Assembly (NCBI GenBank): GCA_019671135.1
Contig: JAHRHY010000005.1
Coordinates: forward strand, 1,364,001 to 1,428,000
DNA length: 64,000 nucleotides
DNA from: Linnemannia hyalina
Lineage: Eukaryota > Mortierellomycota > Mortierellomycetes > Mortierellales > Mortierellaceae
Direction: 5' to 3'
In this document: positions 25,460 to 34,649 of the stretch, piece by piece
Layout: every line of letters starts with the position of its first letter
Position numbering within the stretch: position 1 is the first letter of the stretch
The notes under the pieces: model-generated
Databases searched by the model: none
What the model was told of the DNA's origin: nothing
The model's input: only the letters and a program-made list of their open reading frames with translations
Position numbers and translations under genes: made by a program

Positions 25460-25849
25460 CACCACTCAGGGTGATCACAAAACCAGTTTTACTATCCTCA
25501 CTGCCAGGATGACCGCCTCCAGTATCCTATTATATTCAAGAATAAAAGGGCACATGAACATGAAGGTGCTGGACCATCATAGTGATGCTCTTTGTAGGTC
25601 ATTATGATATAGGGATAGGGTATGACCCTGGCTCAATTTGGTTTAGTCCGTCCTCCATTCATTGGAAGCAGACCCGGTCTAGGATGGTCTAGTCTCTCAT
25701 CCGCTGGAAATGTGTAATATCCGCGTCACTTCCACACTGGCTAAATGTGCGTATAAAAGAGGTCGCCGCGAATCTCATTTTTATCTTTAACTCACACAAC
25801 TACACCTACAACACCAACACACACAAACACAAACTCACACCTATCCAAC
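25460..25849. other. Promoter of the CsbD-like gene
   Basis: Holds the 3' flank of the 558-residue gene, then a compact promoter. A TATAAAA box lies at 25,752-25,758. It is followed by a C/A-rich leader of ACAC and CACAAAC units up to the ATG at 25,850. The arrangement is typical of a strongly expressed fungal gene. Confidence 0.55.
25752..25758 (+). promoter_or_regulatory. TATA box of the CsbD-like gene
   Basis: Sequence TATAAAA, about 92 bases before the start codon, with a C/A-rich leader beginning about 40 bases downstream. Confidence 0.6.
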
Positions 25850-26260
25850 ATGACCAGCAAGATCACCAGCACCTACAACGAGACCATGGGAGGCGCCAAG
25901 GAGAAGCTCGGCCACGCCACCCACAACCAGCACTTGGCCGGATCCGGAGCCGCCCAGAAGGCCGAGGGCCAAGTCCAGCAGCAGAACCATAAGGCCCAGA
26001 CCCACGGACTCGGACACAACGTCCAAGGCGGTACTCAGATGGCCCCCGGTACTCAGATGGCTTCCGGTAATCAGACGGCTCCTGGTACTCATATGGCTCC
26101 TGGTACTCAAATGGCTTCCGGTAATCAGACGGCTCATGGTACTCAGATGGCTCCTGGTACTCAGATGGCTCCCGGTACCGGCATCAACGACCAGTCCCTC
26201 AACGCCCGCGGACACGGACACGGCAACAATCCCCTCAGTGACGTCCAGCGCAACTACTAA
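25850..26260 (+). CDS. CsbD-like stress protein with hexapeptide repeats
   Basis: A 136-residue intronless protein. The N-terminus (TYNETMGGAKEKLGHATHN, then AQKAEGQVQQQ) fits the CsbD-like family of small hydrophilic stress proteins. Fungal members include the Hmp1 type reported to bind mismatched or cruciform DNA. Residues 61-108 are eight tandem hexapeptides (GTQMAP, GTQMAS, GNQTAP and close variants). The C-terminus is Gly/His/Asn-rich (GHGHGNNPL). No membrane span, cysteine or signal peptide is seen. The TATA box and A/C-rich leader suggest strong, perhaps stress-induced expression. The function of the repeat is unknown, and the CsbD match rests on the N-terminal 60 residues. Confidence 0.8.
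   Translation: MTSKITSTYNETMGGAKEKLGHATHNQHLAGSGAAQKAEGQVQQQNHKAQTHGLGHNVQGGTQMAPGTQMASGNQTAPGTHMAPGTQMASGNQTAHGTQMAPGTQMAPGTGINDQSLNARGHGHGNNPLSDVQRNY
26030..26173 (+). repeat. 18-bp tandem repeat array with 54-bp superperiod
   Basis: Eight copies of an 18-base unit (GGTACTCAGATGGCTCCC type) lie in frame within the CsbD-like gene. Units are ordered P-S-N, P-S-N, P-P by their encoded variants, so a three-unit (54-base) block appears to have been duplicated. Confidence 0.9.
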
Positions 26261-26821
26261 GCTGGGGGACTCGTTACTTGCTTCGGTCCTTCCCGTCTAT
26301 TTTGATGTGGTTTCTTTCAGCATGATTTTTTTCTGAACTTGCAGGTTCTTTTTCCGACCTTGCATTGTCATACCTCTATCGTGAGCATTGGTCCGCACCC
26401 TTTCTTCCCCTTCTTCCCCTTTTCCCTTTTCTTCTCTACTCGCACAACCCGTGTATCTCTGCGTGGGAATTTGTAAATAAAAAAGACATAACCAGTTGCA
26501 ATATGTTCATCGTCCATCCCTGACCCTGTAAGCACGAGAGGAAGAAGAAAGGAAGGAGAGGAGGAAGGTTAAAAAAGGATTTGCACCAAGAAAACTTCCG
26601 AGGGCTAGGAAGGCAAACGTGCATCTTCAAGTCTCGACCACAAAAAAGAGAGCCGGAGGACGCAGATGTTTTGTGTGAGCAAAGTCGCATAAAAGAATAA
26701 CACGGGCTTTCTTTTCTACTTTCTCTTCTTGTTCTTTCACCTTCCCTTCCTCTCTTTCTTCACTACTTTCCCCCTTCACAATTACCCTCCGTCGATCACC
26801 CTTTCTTCCGTTCCTCCCATA
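26261..26821. other. Intergenic region
   Basis: 3' flank of the CsbD-like gene, then a CT-rich leader (26,705-26,820) before the hydrolase start. No coding sequence recognised. Confidence 0.5.
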
Positions 26822-28960
26822 ATGGACCACATCACCCACCTGTTCACGAGCGGTCCCTCGGCACTCTGGTCAACCCTCCAGGACACTCCACCTTCAATCG
26901 TCGTCCCCCTCATAACCATCACTGCCGCCGTACCCATCGTCCTCTTCTCGCTCTACCAAACCTACGCCGTCTCACCCGTCATCCTGATCCACAACAAGAG
27001 TCCCGTATCAATCACCATCTACGACTCCAAGACCGATACCACAAAACGCGAAGATCTGGTCGAATACATCAAGAAGAAATGCCCCTCGCTGTTTGGACCT
27101 GGAGCGGTGTTCAGACCTACACCCTGGTTGGCGAATGGACATTTACAGACTGCTTGTTCGGCGATGAAAGGATTTGAGGATCTTTATCAGATTGACTATC
27201 ATCGGTAAGTGTTTCTAGTGTTCTGGTGGGGGAGGAGGGCTTTTTCATTTTGTGGATGAGCATTGAGAAGGGATTTTCCGCCCTTTCTTTTGGTGATTGC
27301 TGGACAGTTGAGAGGAGGATGGGTGAGTGGTCGGGACGAAAAGAAAGGAGGAACCCAAAGACGATTCCTTCATGAAAACGGTGTGAGTGAGAGAAAAAGC
27401 GGTTATGGAAGGATGAAGATGCACCCATTTCCACCGAGAGGGTATGAATGGTAAGTGGTCGGGCGAGAAAAGAAGGAATAAAAAAATGGATGATGGCGCT
27501 TCCCTCTCTCATCCGACCATGGACCACAACTATTGGTTGCTTTTCACTCTCCCAGTCGCTCCTTTTCCATTTCCAATATCCGCTTTCTTTCTTTAAAAAA
27601 AAAAGAGTTTTGCTTTTCTACAATTCTGTCCAACTGCTTGTTTGTTACCTTTGTCTGTGCACGCCGTTTCTGGGATGGATCTTTTTTTTACTTTTGTTGT
27701 CGCGTATGCGACATGAGCCCGTCCCCTGTCGCTTTTTTGATTTTGCAATGCAGACCAGACTAAACAAGCTTACGATACGATACGATCTTTCATAAGCAGA
27801 AACGTAGGCCTTCCCTTTTCTCCCCATACAAAAGAAAAGAACACTAACCCACTTCCTGTACATTCGCGCACCCTTGTGTGCCTTACTTAGTGAGCTGCTA
27901 TCGACTCCCGACGGTGGAACGGTCTCAATCGACTGGGCACCCTCCCTCGAACAACTTCCCGCAGACAGCACTCCCACCTTAGTCCTCCTCCATGGATTGA
28001 CCGGCGGCAGTTACGAATCCTACATCCGCGCCCTCGTCGATCACGTCACCAAGGTCTACGGTTACCGCTGTGTTGTTTTCAATGCCCGTGGATGTGCCAA
28101 CACCCAGGTCACATCGCCTCAGCTCTTTTCTGGTGGTTACACGGAGGATATCAGGATGGTTGTCAAGCACTTGAGAAAGACGCTGCCAGAGTCCAAGATG
28201 ATGGGTGTTGGGTTCAGTTTGGGATCGAATATCTTGATGAATTACATGGGCGAAGAGGGTGACCGGTGCGAATTCTTGGCTGCTATGTCTGTCGGCAATC
28301 CCTTTGATATGCTCGGGTAAGTACATCTTTCATCTTTTTTTCTTTTCTTTTGATGCTGCATTTAATGTCGGTTCGCTTGCTTTTTCCACATGCTAACCGC
28401 CTATGTACCATATCTTTGGTTTGCTATCATCAAATAGATCATGCCTGGCGATTGAGCGCGGCTGGTTCACTCGGACGGTTTATGCCCCAGCAATGGGCGG
28501 CAACCTCAAAAAAGTCCTCCTCGACAACGCCGAAGCCTTCAAGAACAGCACCGTCATCAACCTTGACACCGTTCGCTCCGAAGTCGTCCGTATGCGCCAA
28601 TTCGACGACCAAGTCACCCGAAAAGTCTACGGCTATGAAACTGTCTCCCAATACTACCGTGCTGCATCCTCCGCCACGCGGATTTTGGCCATCAAGAGAC
28701 CGTTCTTGTGTTTGAACGCCCGGGATGATCCGATTGCTGTCGATGAGATTTTGCCGAGGGATGAGGTCCGCGTCAACCCGTATGGATTGATGGCGACTAC
28801 GGCGCATGGCGGGCATTTGGGATGGTTTGAAGGGATGAGTAACCCGACAAGGTGGTGCACCAAGCCGCTTGCAGAGTACTGTGCGGCTATCTTTGAGGCT
28901 GATCGGAGGCCAATTTCTGAGACCCCTTCAACAGGTCGTTATTTCGCTGATAAAGAGTAA
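26822..28960 (+). CDS. Alpha/beta hydrolase (ABHD3/Eht1-Eeb1 family)
   Basis: A membrane-anchored hydrolase. Yeast relatives Eht1/Eeb1/YMR210W make or cut medium-chain acyl esters, and animal ABHD1/3 act on phospholipids. Exons 26822-27204, 27891-28316 and 28438-28960 join in frame to about 443 residues. An N-terminal hydrophobic helix (VVPLITITAAVPIVLFSLYQ) anchors the protein. Family landmarks are FRPTPWLANGHLQT, the oxyanion strand LVLLHGLTGGSYESYIR, and FNARGCANTQ. The nucleophile elbow GVGFSLGSNIL has Ser in GFSLG. The acid is probably Asp in LCLNARDDPIA, and the catalytic His is in TTAHGGHLGWFEG. Intron 1 is 686 bases, several times longer than the others in the window. The precise substrate is unknown. 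Confidence 0.93.
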
Positions 28961-29262
28961 GGATGGGGTTTCTGTCGAAGCATTAGTCTGGTCGAGTGTT
29001 GTTGATGATGCACGGGCCAAGTTCTCTCGGTTGAAAAAAAAAATAATAAAGTCATCGGTTGTTTACACCAATCAATCAATCATTGATCGACCGTAGTTAT
29101 CGACAAAATCAAGTTGCAATTATTTTGGTGAGGGTCAAAAGGGCAAAAAAAAACTAATATCACAGGTAAGCGACGAAGAAAGGTAGGCGTGTCAGTTTAA
29201 TAAAGAAGTAAGCTTTTCTAAAGCTAAATAACATATTTGCAGCGCCTCGAAGACTCACAATG
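28961..29262. other. Intergenic region
   Basis: 3' flank of the hydrolase gene, with an A-rich run and an AATAAA near 29,040. Nothing else recognised before the Sel1 remnant. Confidence 0.5.
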
Positions 29263-30349
29263 TTAAGTAACAAGGACATGTCCTTGCTCAGCAGCCAGTT
29301 CATACCAGTACATGACTTCATGAAGGTCCTGATATTACCATGGCCATTGCGATAAAAAAACCCCATGCTCTACTGCGCGTCGGCATGTCCTTGGTTGGTC
29401 GCCTTGAGGTACTATTCTATGGCTTCGTTGTAGTCCTGAGGCGCCCCTTGACCGCTCTCGTACAACACACCGATATGGAGTTGGGCGGGGACGCGATCTT
29501 GGATGGCGCGGCTTTGAGGAATCAACTTGCGGCGAGCGACGTGTCCTGTAAAACCCCTCCTCGACACTTGAGAAAAAGATGACCAACGCTAAAGACTGCG
29601 TTGGTGGGACCTTGACAGAGGTGTCTAAGGTACCACTCCAGCGCCGTGGGAAAGCCCTGCGGAGGGCAATCCCCTTTGTCATGTAGGGGGCTCTCAAATC
29701 GACATGGGCCGTAGCCATTCCTCATGGCTTCATTGGCATCTTCGAGAGCACGCTGTTTGGCGATCAATTGAGGAGCATATACAGCAGTGGACATGGATGG
29801 GTGGCAGTTTTTGAGGGTGCGGTCGAAATTGTTTCCTGATTTAGTATGAGAGGCGACAATTAGGGGTGGAGTGCGAGGTGGTGGGCGAGAGGGTAGTATT
29901 GCCAGTGCGTTGTATTTCGGGTGCTGAGCTGCTTGTAGCTAATTCCGCCCGAGTACCGACGGTTGTGTGTAGGAAACCTCTGTTGGGCTCGCTCCCCCGC
30001 TCACTGAGACGCCCAAGATAACGTCTGGCATGACCACAATTCGAAACGGCTTCAAACTATCACACACAATAACACAAAACGTAAGGCTAATAGCGTTCGG
30101 AGTAAGCAACTAACAATATCCTTTCAGCGAGAAAACTGTGAATACATAATTCATCTATACACACAGATTGAGGTCCCGTCCCTTCAAAAGAGTACTCTGG
30201 CTTTATACCGGACATGGAGAGCATCAACATCTGCCAGATACCGTCCCAGAGAACAAACAGCTTCCTGGTGTCTGAGTTCTTGTAGACATTGACATAGTTA
30301 ACGTCGGCTGGGCCTAGTGTTGCGACTGTACTGCTAATAGACCCTATGC
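29263..30349 (-). pseudogene. Decayed Sel1-repeat (HCP-like) protein gene
   Basis: Read on the minus strand. An exon at 30163-30349 encodes VNVYKNSDTRKLFVLWDGIW and continues with LSMSGIKPEYSFEG. A still-consistent GTGTAT...TAG intron (30057-30162) joins it to LKPFRIVVMPDVILGVSVSG. I associate this N-terminal domain with Mortierella Sel1-type proteins. Downstream come Sel1 repeats: TALEWYLRHLCQG, then LHIGVLYESGQGAPQDYNEA, YLKATNQGHADAQ, SMGFFYRNGHG and EVMYWYELAAEQGH. The frame is broken by a TAG at 29939-29941, a TGA at 29522-29524, two further TAG codons inside the repeats, and at least two frameshifts (near 29,500 and near 29,340). One TAG sits where Sel1 repeats have the Trp of a WY pair. 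Function lost, judging by the breaks. Sel1 proteins normally serve as scaffolds. Confidence 0.8.
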
Positions 30350-30958
30350 CTGAAGCTGTTCATGAGGGGGGTCTTCTTGTTGTATGATTGGAGAGGGCGA
30401 ATGTGGTGAGTGTGTGTTGAGAGGAAAGAGCAACACGTCGAGATGGTGGGATGTAGAAGGGAGGTTAGGTGTGAGTGAAAGTATGAACAATGGGAGAATG
30501 GAAGAGCGAAAAGGATGAGCAAAATGAGGGTGCGGCGTTTGCGACCTTTGCATAGGGTTGTGACATGCCAAAGTTTGGCTGGGTGCAGGTCGGTATTCAG
30601 GGACGATCAATAGAGATATATGATCGTTTTATCAGTTATTAGAAGTGGTACAGGCACATTGGACGCGTTCGTTTGTTTCATAAGCACAACGTCAATCGCG
30701 CCCCAAGGCATCACTGGTGATGTGAAACATTTAGGCCAGGGTATTGATTATCTCCTCGGCCTTCTTTTGATGGTGTAAGTCGGAAAAAAAAGTTGGAAAT
30801 TTGTAGCCTGAGCGCACTCTTGCTCTTCCTCCACAAGCCCTGCTGTTTATAGTTCACTCATTTGTTTCCTTTTCTTTTCTCTTTTCCTCCTTTCTTTTCT
30901 CCTTTCTTTATCCACCACGACCAGCAAACCCGCCACACCACCAACGAACTTGCCCACC
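30350..30958. other. Intergenic region
   Basis: Upstream of both the Sel1 remnant (-) and the Mpo1-like gene (+). A pyrimidine-rich leader at 30,865-30,915 precedes the Mpo1 start. The upstream end of the Sel1 gene was not found; a first exon may lie here or be lost. Confidence 0.45.
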
Positions 30959-31591
30959 ATGTCCCATTCCAAGCTCCTCGACCTCAAGTACCAGATGCTG
31001 CAATACGCATCCCACCACGACCACCCCGTAAACGTCGGCATCCACTTAACCTGCATCCCTCTCATCGTATGGTCCGCTCTCGTCTGGGGCGCCAACACCG
31101 GTCCTCTTATTGCCTCCCCCTCCGCAGCAGCAGTCGCCTCGGGTGCCACTATCCCCGTGGCTCTCTCAAAGCTGTTCAAGTTTGCGGTCCCCAACCTCTC
31201 CATGATCATGATGACTGGATACGTTACCTACTTCACAGCCCTCGACCGACCAACAGGATTACTGAGTGTCCCTATCTTCCTGGGCGCGGCCAAGCATGCG
31301 ACCCATTTCCTTGCTACCAACCCCAAGGCCAACAAAATCGCGGCCTATGTCCACATCTTGTCCTGGCTTGCCCAGTTCGTCGGTCACGGAGTCTTTGAGA
31401 AGCGCGCACCCAAGTTGACTGAGAGCGTCGTCCAGGCTGCTGTCCTTGGACCTTATTTTGTTCTATGGGAGCTCCTTTTCTTCCTCGGTTACCGTCCTCA
31501 GTTGAAGAAGGAGCTCGATGTCCTTGTCAAGGCGGACATTGCTGCTTTCCGTGCCAGGAAAGCCCTCGAAAACAAGATGAAGCATCAGTAA
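30959..31591 (+). CDS. MPO1: Mpo1-like 2-hydroxy fatty acid dioxygenase (DUF962)
   Basis: A 210-residue intronless membrane protein of the Mpo1/YGL010w family. Yeast Mpo1 is an ER, iron-dependent enzyme that shortens 2-hydroxy fatty acids by alpha-oxidation in phytosphingosine breakdown. The family's His residues are visible near the N-terminus (YASHHDHPVNVGIHLTCIPL) and in the second half (HILSWLAQFVGHGVFEKRAP). Four hydrophobic segments are seen, around residues 30-50, 75-95, 100-120 and 165-185. The C-terminus is Lys-rich and ends KMKHQ. I start at the ATG at 30,959, which has an A at -3 (CCACCATGTCC). Confidence 0.92.
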   Translation: MSHSKLLDLKYQMLQYASHHDHPVNVGIHLTCIPLIVWSALVWGANTGPLIASPSAAAVASGATIPVALSKLFKFAVPNLSMIMMTGYVTYFTALDRPTGLLSVPIFLGAAKHATHFLATNPKANKIAAYVHILSWLAQFVGHGVFEKRAPKLTESVVQAAVLGPYFVLWELLFFLGYRPQLKKELDVLVKADIAAFRARKALENKMKHQ

Positions 31592-32212
31592 TACCCACGC
31601 CGAAGGGCTTGATACCCACCAAGAGTTGCCCTTTCTTTTCTTTTTTTTCCTTTGACTGGTTAATTTTGAGTTTGGCAGTAATCATAATGTGAAGAATAAA
31701 GTGATCGAACAAGTGAGCAAAGGAAGACGACCGTGTGACCTCCCTTATCCATTCTCTGTGTGAAATAACAATAAAGACGCTTGACACAAAACTATCCTCC
31801 AATGTCAACGCTAAACGTGCATAACGCTCAAGAGAGAACGGACACCTTGTGTCCCCGTATTTTCAAGTCGATCTTTGGTAGCCTGTTAGTTTGTTTGTTT
31901 GTCTGCAGAGACATTGGTCAATGATAGCTCATGAATGACTGAAACGCGATTGTTCATATCAAATGCTTCATTCGCCTGATGGATTGCAAGATTGGGACCT
32001 TGGCCACTTCGCCACATATCGCACAGCCACTAATCATCATTCATAGGTGATCACGATCTGATCGCTGACACCCTTTTTTTTCCATGTTTCACCTTCCGTG
32101 ACATGGCGAAAATTTATTCCGCCTCTTATTTCACTTCTTTTTTTCTTTTTCGCTGTCTTCACTACTTTTTTTCTCTCTTCCTTTTTACCAACTAGCCCTT
32201 TCTTATTCGACA
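31592..32212. other. Intergenic region
   Basis: 3' flank of the Mpo1-like gene, then CT- and T-rich upstream sequence of the F-box gene (about 32,130-32,190). No coding sequence recognised. Confidence 0.5.
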
Positions 32213-34541
32213 ATGGATACAAAGAATGACGGAAGTGTGTCAACACTTGCAGCTCAACTCGAAAAGACCGACATTATCATGAACGATCCCAACAACATCG
32301 ACACCCAAGGCTCCACTGTGCCCATCCGCAACAATTCAAGCAGTAGCAGTAGTACGCTCCTCTATGCCATCAATGACAAGATGAGGGCCACAGCAGCAAC
32401 AACATCACCTTCAACAACAACCGATGAAGAGGGTGGCGATGGTGTCGAATTCACACTCCCCCCCGAGATAACCATCACCGTCTTTGGTCATCTCTCGATC
32501 CAAACTCTCCTCGTCTGCCAACGGGTCTCGCGCCACTTTCGAGTCTTTGCACGGACTGTCATGCTCGACAAACTTAGTGGCCAGGCCATGGACTGTCAAC
32601 GACAGCAGTGTCCGCTGTGCCGTCGAAACCAGCAACAGCCACTTTTGCAACGATCTTCGGGAGGTTCTTCTACCTCAGGAGCAGGACAACACGGTTCGAG
32701 TGGTCTTCCACCGTTGCCCTATCATCACCTCATCAACAACCCCAACACCCTCCTCCCGACAACAGTGTCCCCCGTGAGCCATCACAACTCGTACCTCCAA
32801 CCGCAGAATCCTCCACTACACCAGCTCCACCATCATCTGTACCAGCATCAGTCGACTGAGGACATGTCCCAGTACCACCAGACAGACCTCCACATCCACC
32901 ACCAATCTCACAGCTACCATGACCAACCATCTCGACCAGTACCAACCTCTCAGCAATCCGATTCATCAGCATACCACCGCCAGTACCATGTGCCTTCTTC
33001 AACACCGCAATATCACCATACCGCAAGTTATGTCGCCCCCGGGAACATTGCTCTCTTCTTATTCCCTTACAACGACCACACCCCAACCAGTTGGCAAGAC
33101 CGCCAGTCTGTCCATTTGGTATGCACAGGGATAGATCGTCGCAAGGAGCAACTCGTCTTCTCGCCCATTTACCCTGAAGTTGGGGATTGTCTGAAGTTCA
33201 ACACCAATTCTTGGAATCTCCCGTCGACATTTGCTTCCTCGAGCTCCTTTGGAGACGGATTTGCTACTTCTTTCAGCACCCCATCAGCATTGTCTGGTGG
33301 TCAGGATGCGAGGGCTCTTAACAACAATATCAACACCAATGATCCCCGGAGTACCAATAGATTCGCTACCACAGGTGCAACAACCGCCGGTTCAGAGACT
33401 ACCTACTCAACAAGACTAGACCTCTTCGACTACGCAACAGGCCGCCCTCGGTTCCCAGGCTCCGGACAAGCCAACAACGATAGTCTAAACAGCACTAGCT
33501 ACTCCTTCGCCAACCAGTTCAACAGACCTCACTCGCGTTCCCCCTCCCTCGCTTCCATCTCGTCTTCCTTCTCTTCTTCATCCTCATTCTCGTCAACACC
33601 ATCCTCCCCTCCAAGACAATCGCAATCCCCTCCAACCCCATCCTGGGCAAACGTCAGCGGCAACGGCGGAGAACATTATAGCGTCATCGGGATCAAACAC
33701 GGCGACTGGCCCGAAGATCGACAGGCTGCTGGACGATGGTGGGGTGGTGGGTTACATTCTAGTATGACCCAGGAGTCGATGGTTTATATGCCATGGGCCG
33801 GTGCCTCTAGCGCCTTCGACTTCCATCAGGGTTCTTCCTCCTCCTCCTCCTCCTCCAACGCCTCCAATGGCAGAACTCTGAACAATAGCAACTCGACCAT
33901 GGATGCCAAAATGGAGAACGTGTCACCAGCCTCTAGTAAAAATGGCAGGAATGTGGATGAGGGGTGTACAAAGATCCACAAACATCATATGTACCTGCCT
34001 TCGACAAGAGCTCACAACCCTCCAGGGCATCATCATCGGTTCATGTGTTTGCACCATGATCAGCTCATGACCGATATCGCCGCTTCCTCTTCTTCCTCCT
34101 CCTCCTCCTCCTCTTCCGATTCCAAATCTGTAAGCCGTTGAAGATCCTCTTCCGCTGGTCATTGCGCATTCAATGGTACAAGCATTACTGACATCCCTCA
34201 CAACCCCTCTCAAAAAATAATAATAATAGAAGAACCCAACAAGTTCAAGAGCAACCAAGACGCCATTAACAACCGCAGGATCAACTCACCTCGAAGTCGA
34301 CTACAGCGCCCGAGTCACAGAAAGCAAACGCTGCTTGTTCTGCCTCTCGACCCCTTGTAAAGCCAACCTCGAGATCCAGGTCAAGTTTGACCAGCTCCGC
34401 GTCTCGCTCGACTGGATTCTCTCTGGCTTTGGACCCGATCAAACGACGGCGACATCGTCCGCGCCTCGTAGCAATAGTGGATCTGCGATCGCGGATGCGC
34501 TTGCCATGGGCTCCGTACGACAGGGTCAAGTACCCTCATAG
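32213..34541 (+). CDS. F-box protein with long low-complexity middle
   Basis: Exons 32213-34129 and 34230-34541 join in phase 0, giving about 742 residues. The F-box is at residues about 80-115 (FTLPPEITITVFGHLSIQTL, then VCQRVSRHFRVFAR). It should bind Skp1 and make this a substrate adaptor of an SCF ubiquitin ligase. A short Cys pair follows (QQCPLCRRNQQ). The middle is His/Gln/Ser/Pro-rich with poly-Ser runs from CTCCTC and TCTTCC repeats, probably disordered. Two folded-looking segments remain: SVHLVCTGIDRRKEQLVFSP and, in exon 2, HLEVDYSARVTESKRCLFCL continuing to VKFDQLRVSLDWILSGFG. That conserved-looking end is what supports the intron at 34130-34229. The substrate is unknown. Only 108 bases separate its stop codon from that of the convergent carboxylase gene. 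Confidence 0.85.
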
Positions 34542-34649
34542 ATTTTGTTTACATAAACAGGCACAGACAAAGATTGCACAAAAGACCTAGTTTTTTTTTT
34601 ATTACAGCTTGTAAAGATACAAAAATATTGGATATGGTGGGTGGGTGGT

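Noticed and set aside
25841..26221. Antisense open frame with a HLST-type repeat over the CsbD-like gene
   Set aside because: The repeat is the 18-base array read backwards. The sense frame has the CsbD N-terminus, TATA box and leader.
30334..30610. Pro/His/Ser-rich minus-strand frames upstream of the Sel1 remnant
   Set aside because: No motif and no splice link to the remnant could be supported.
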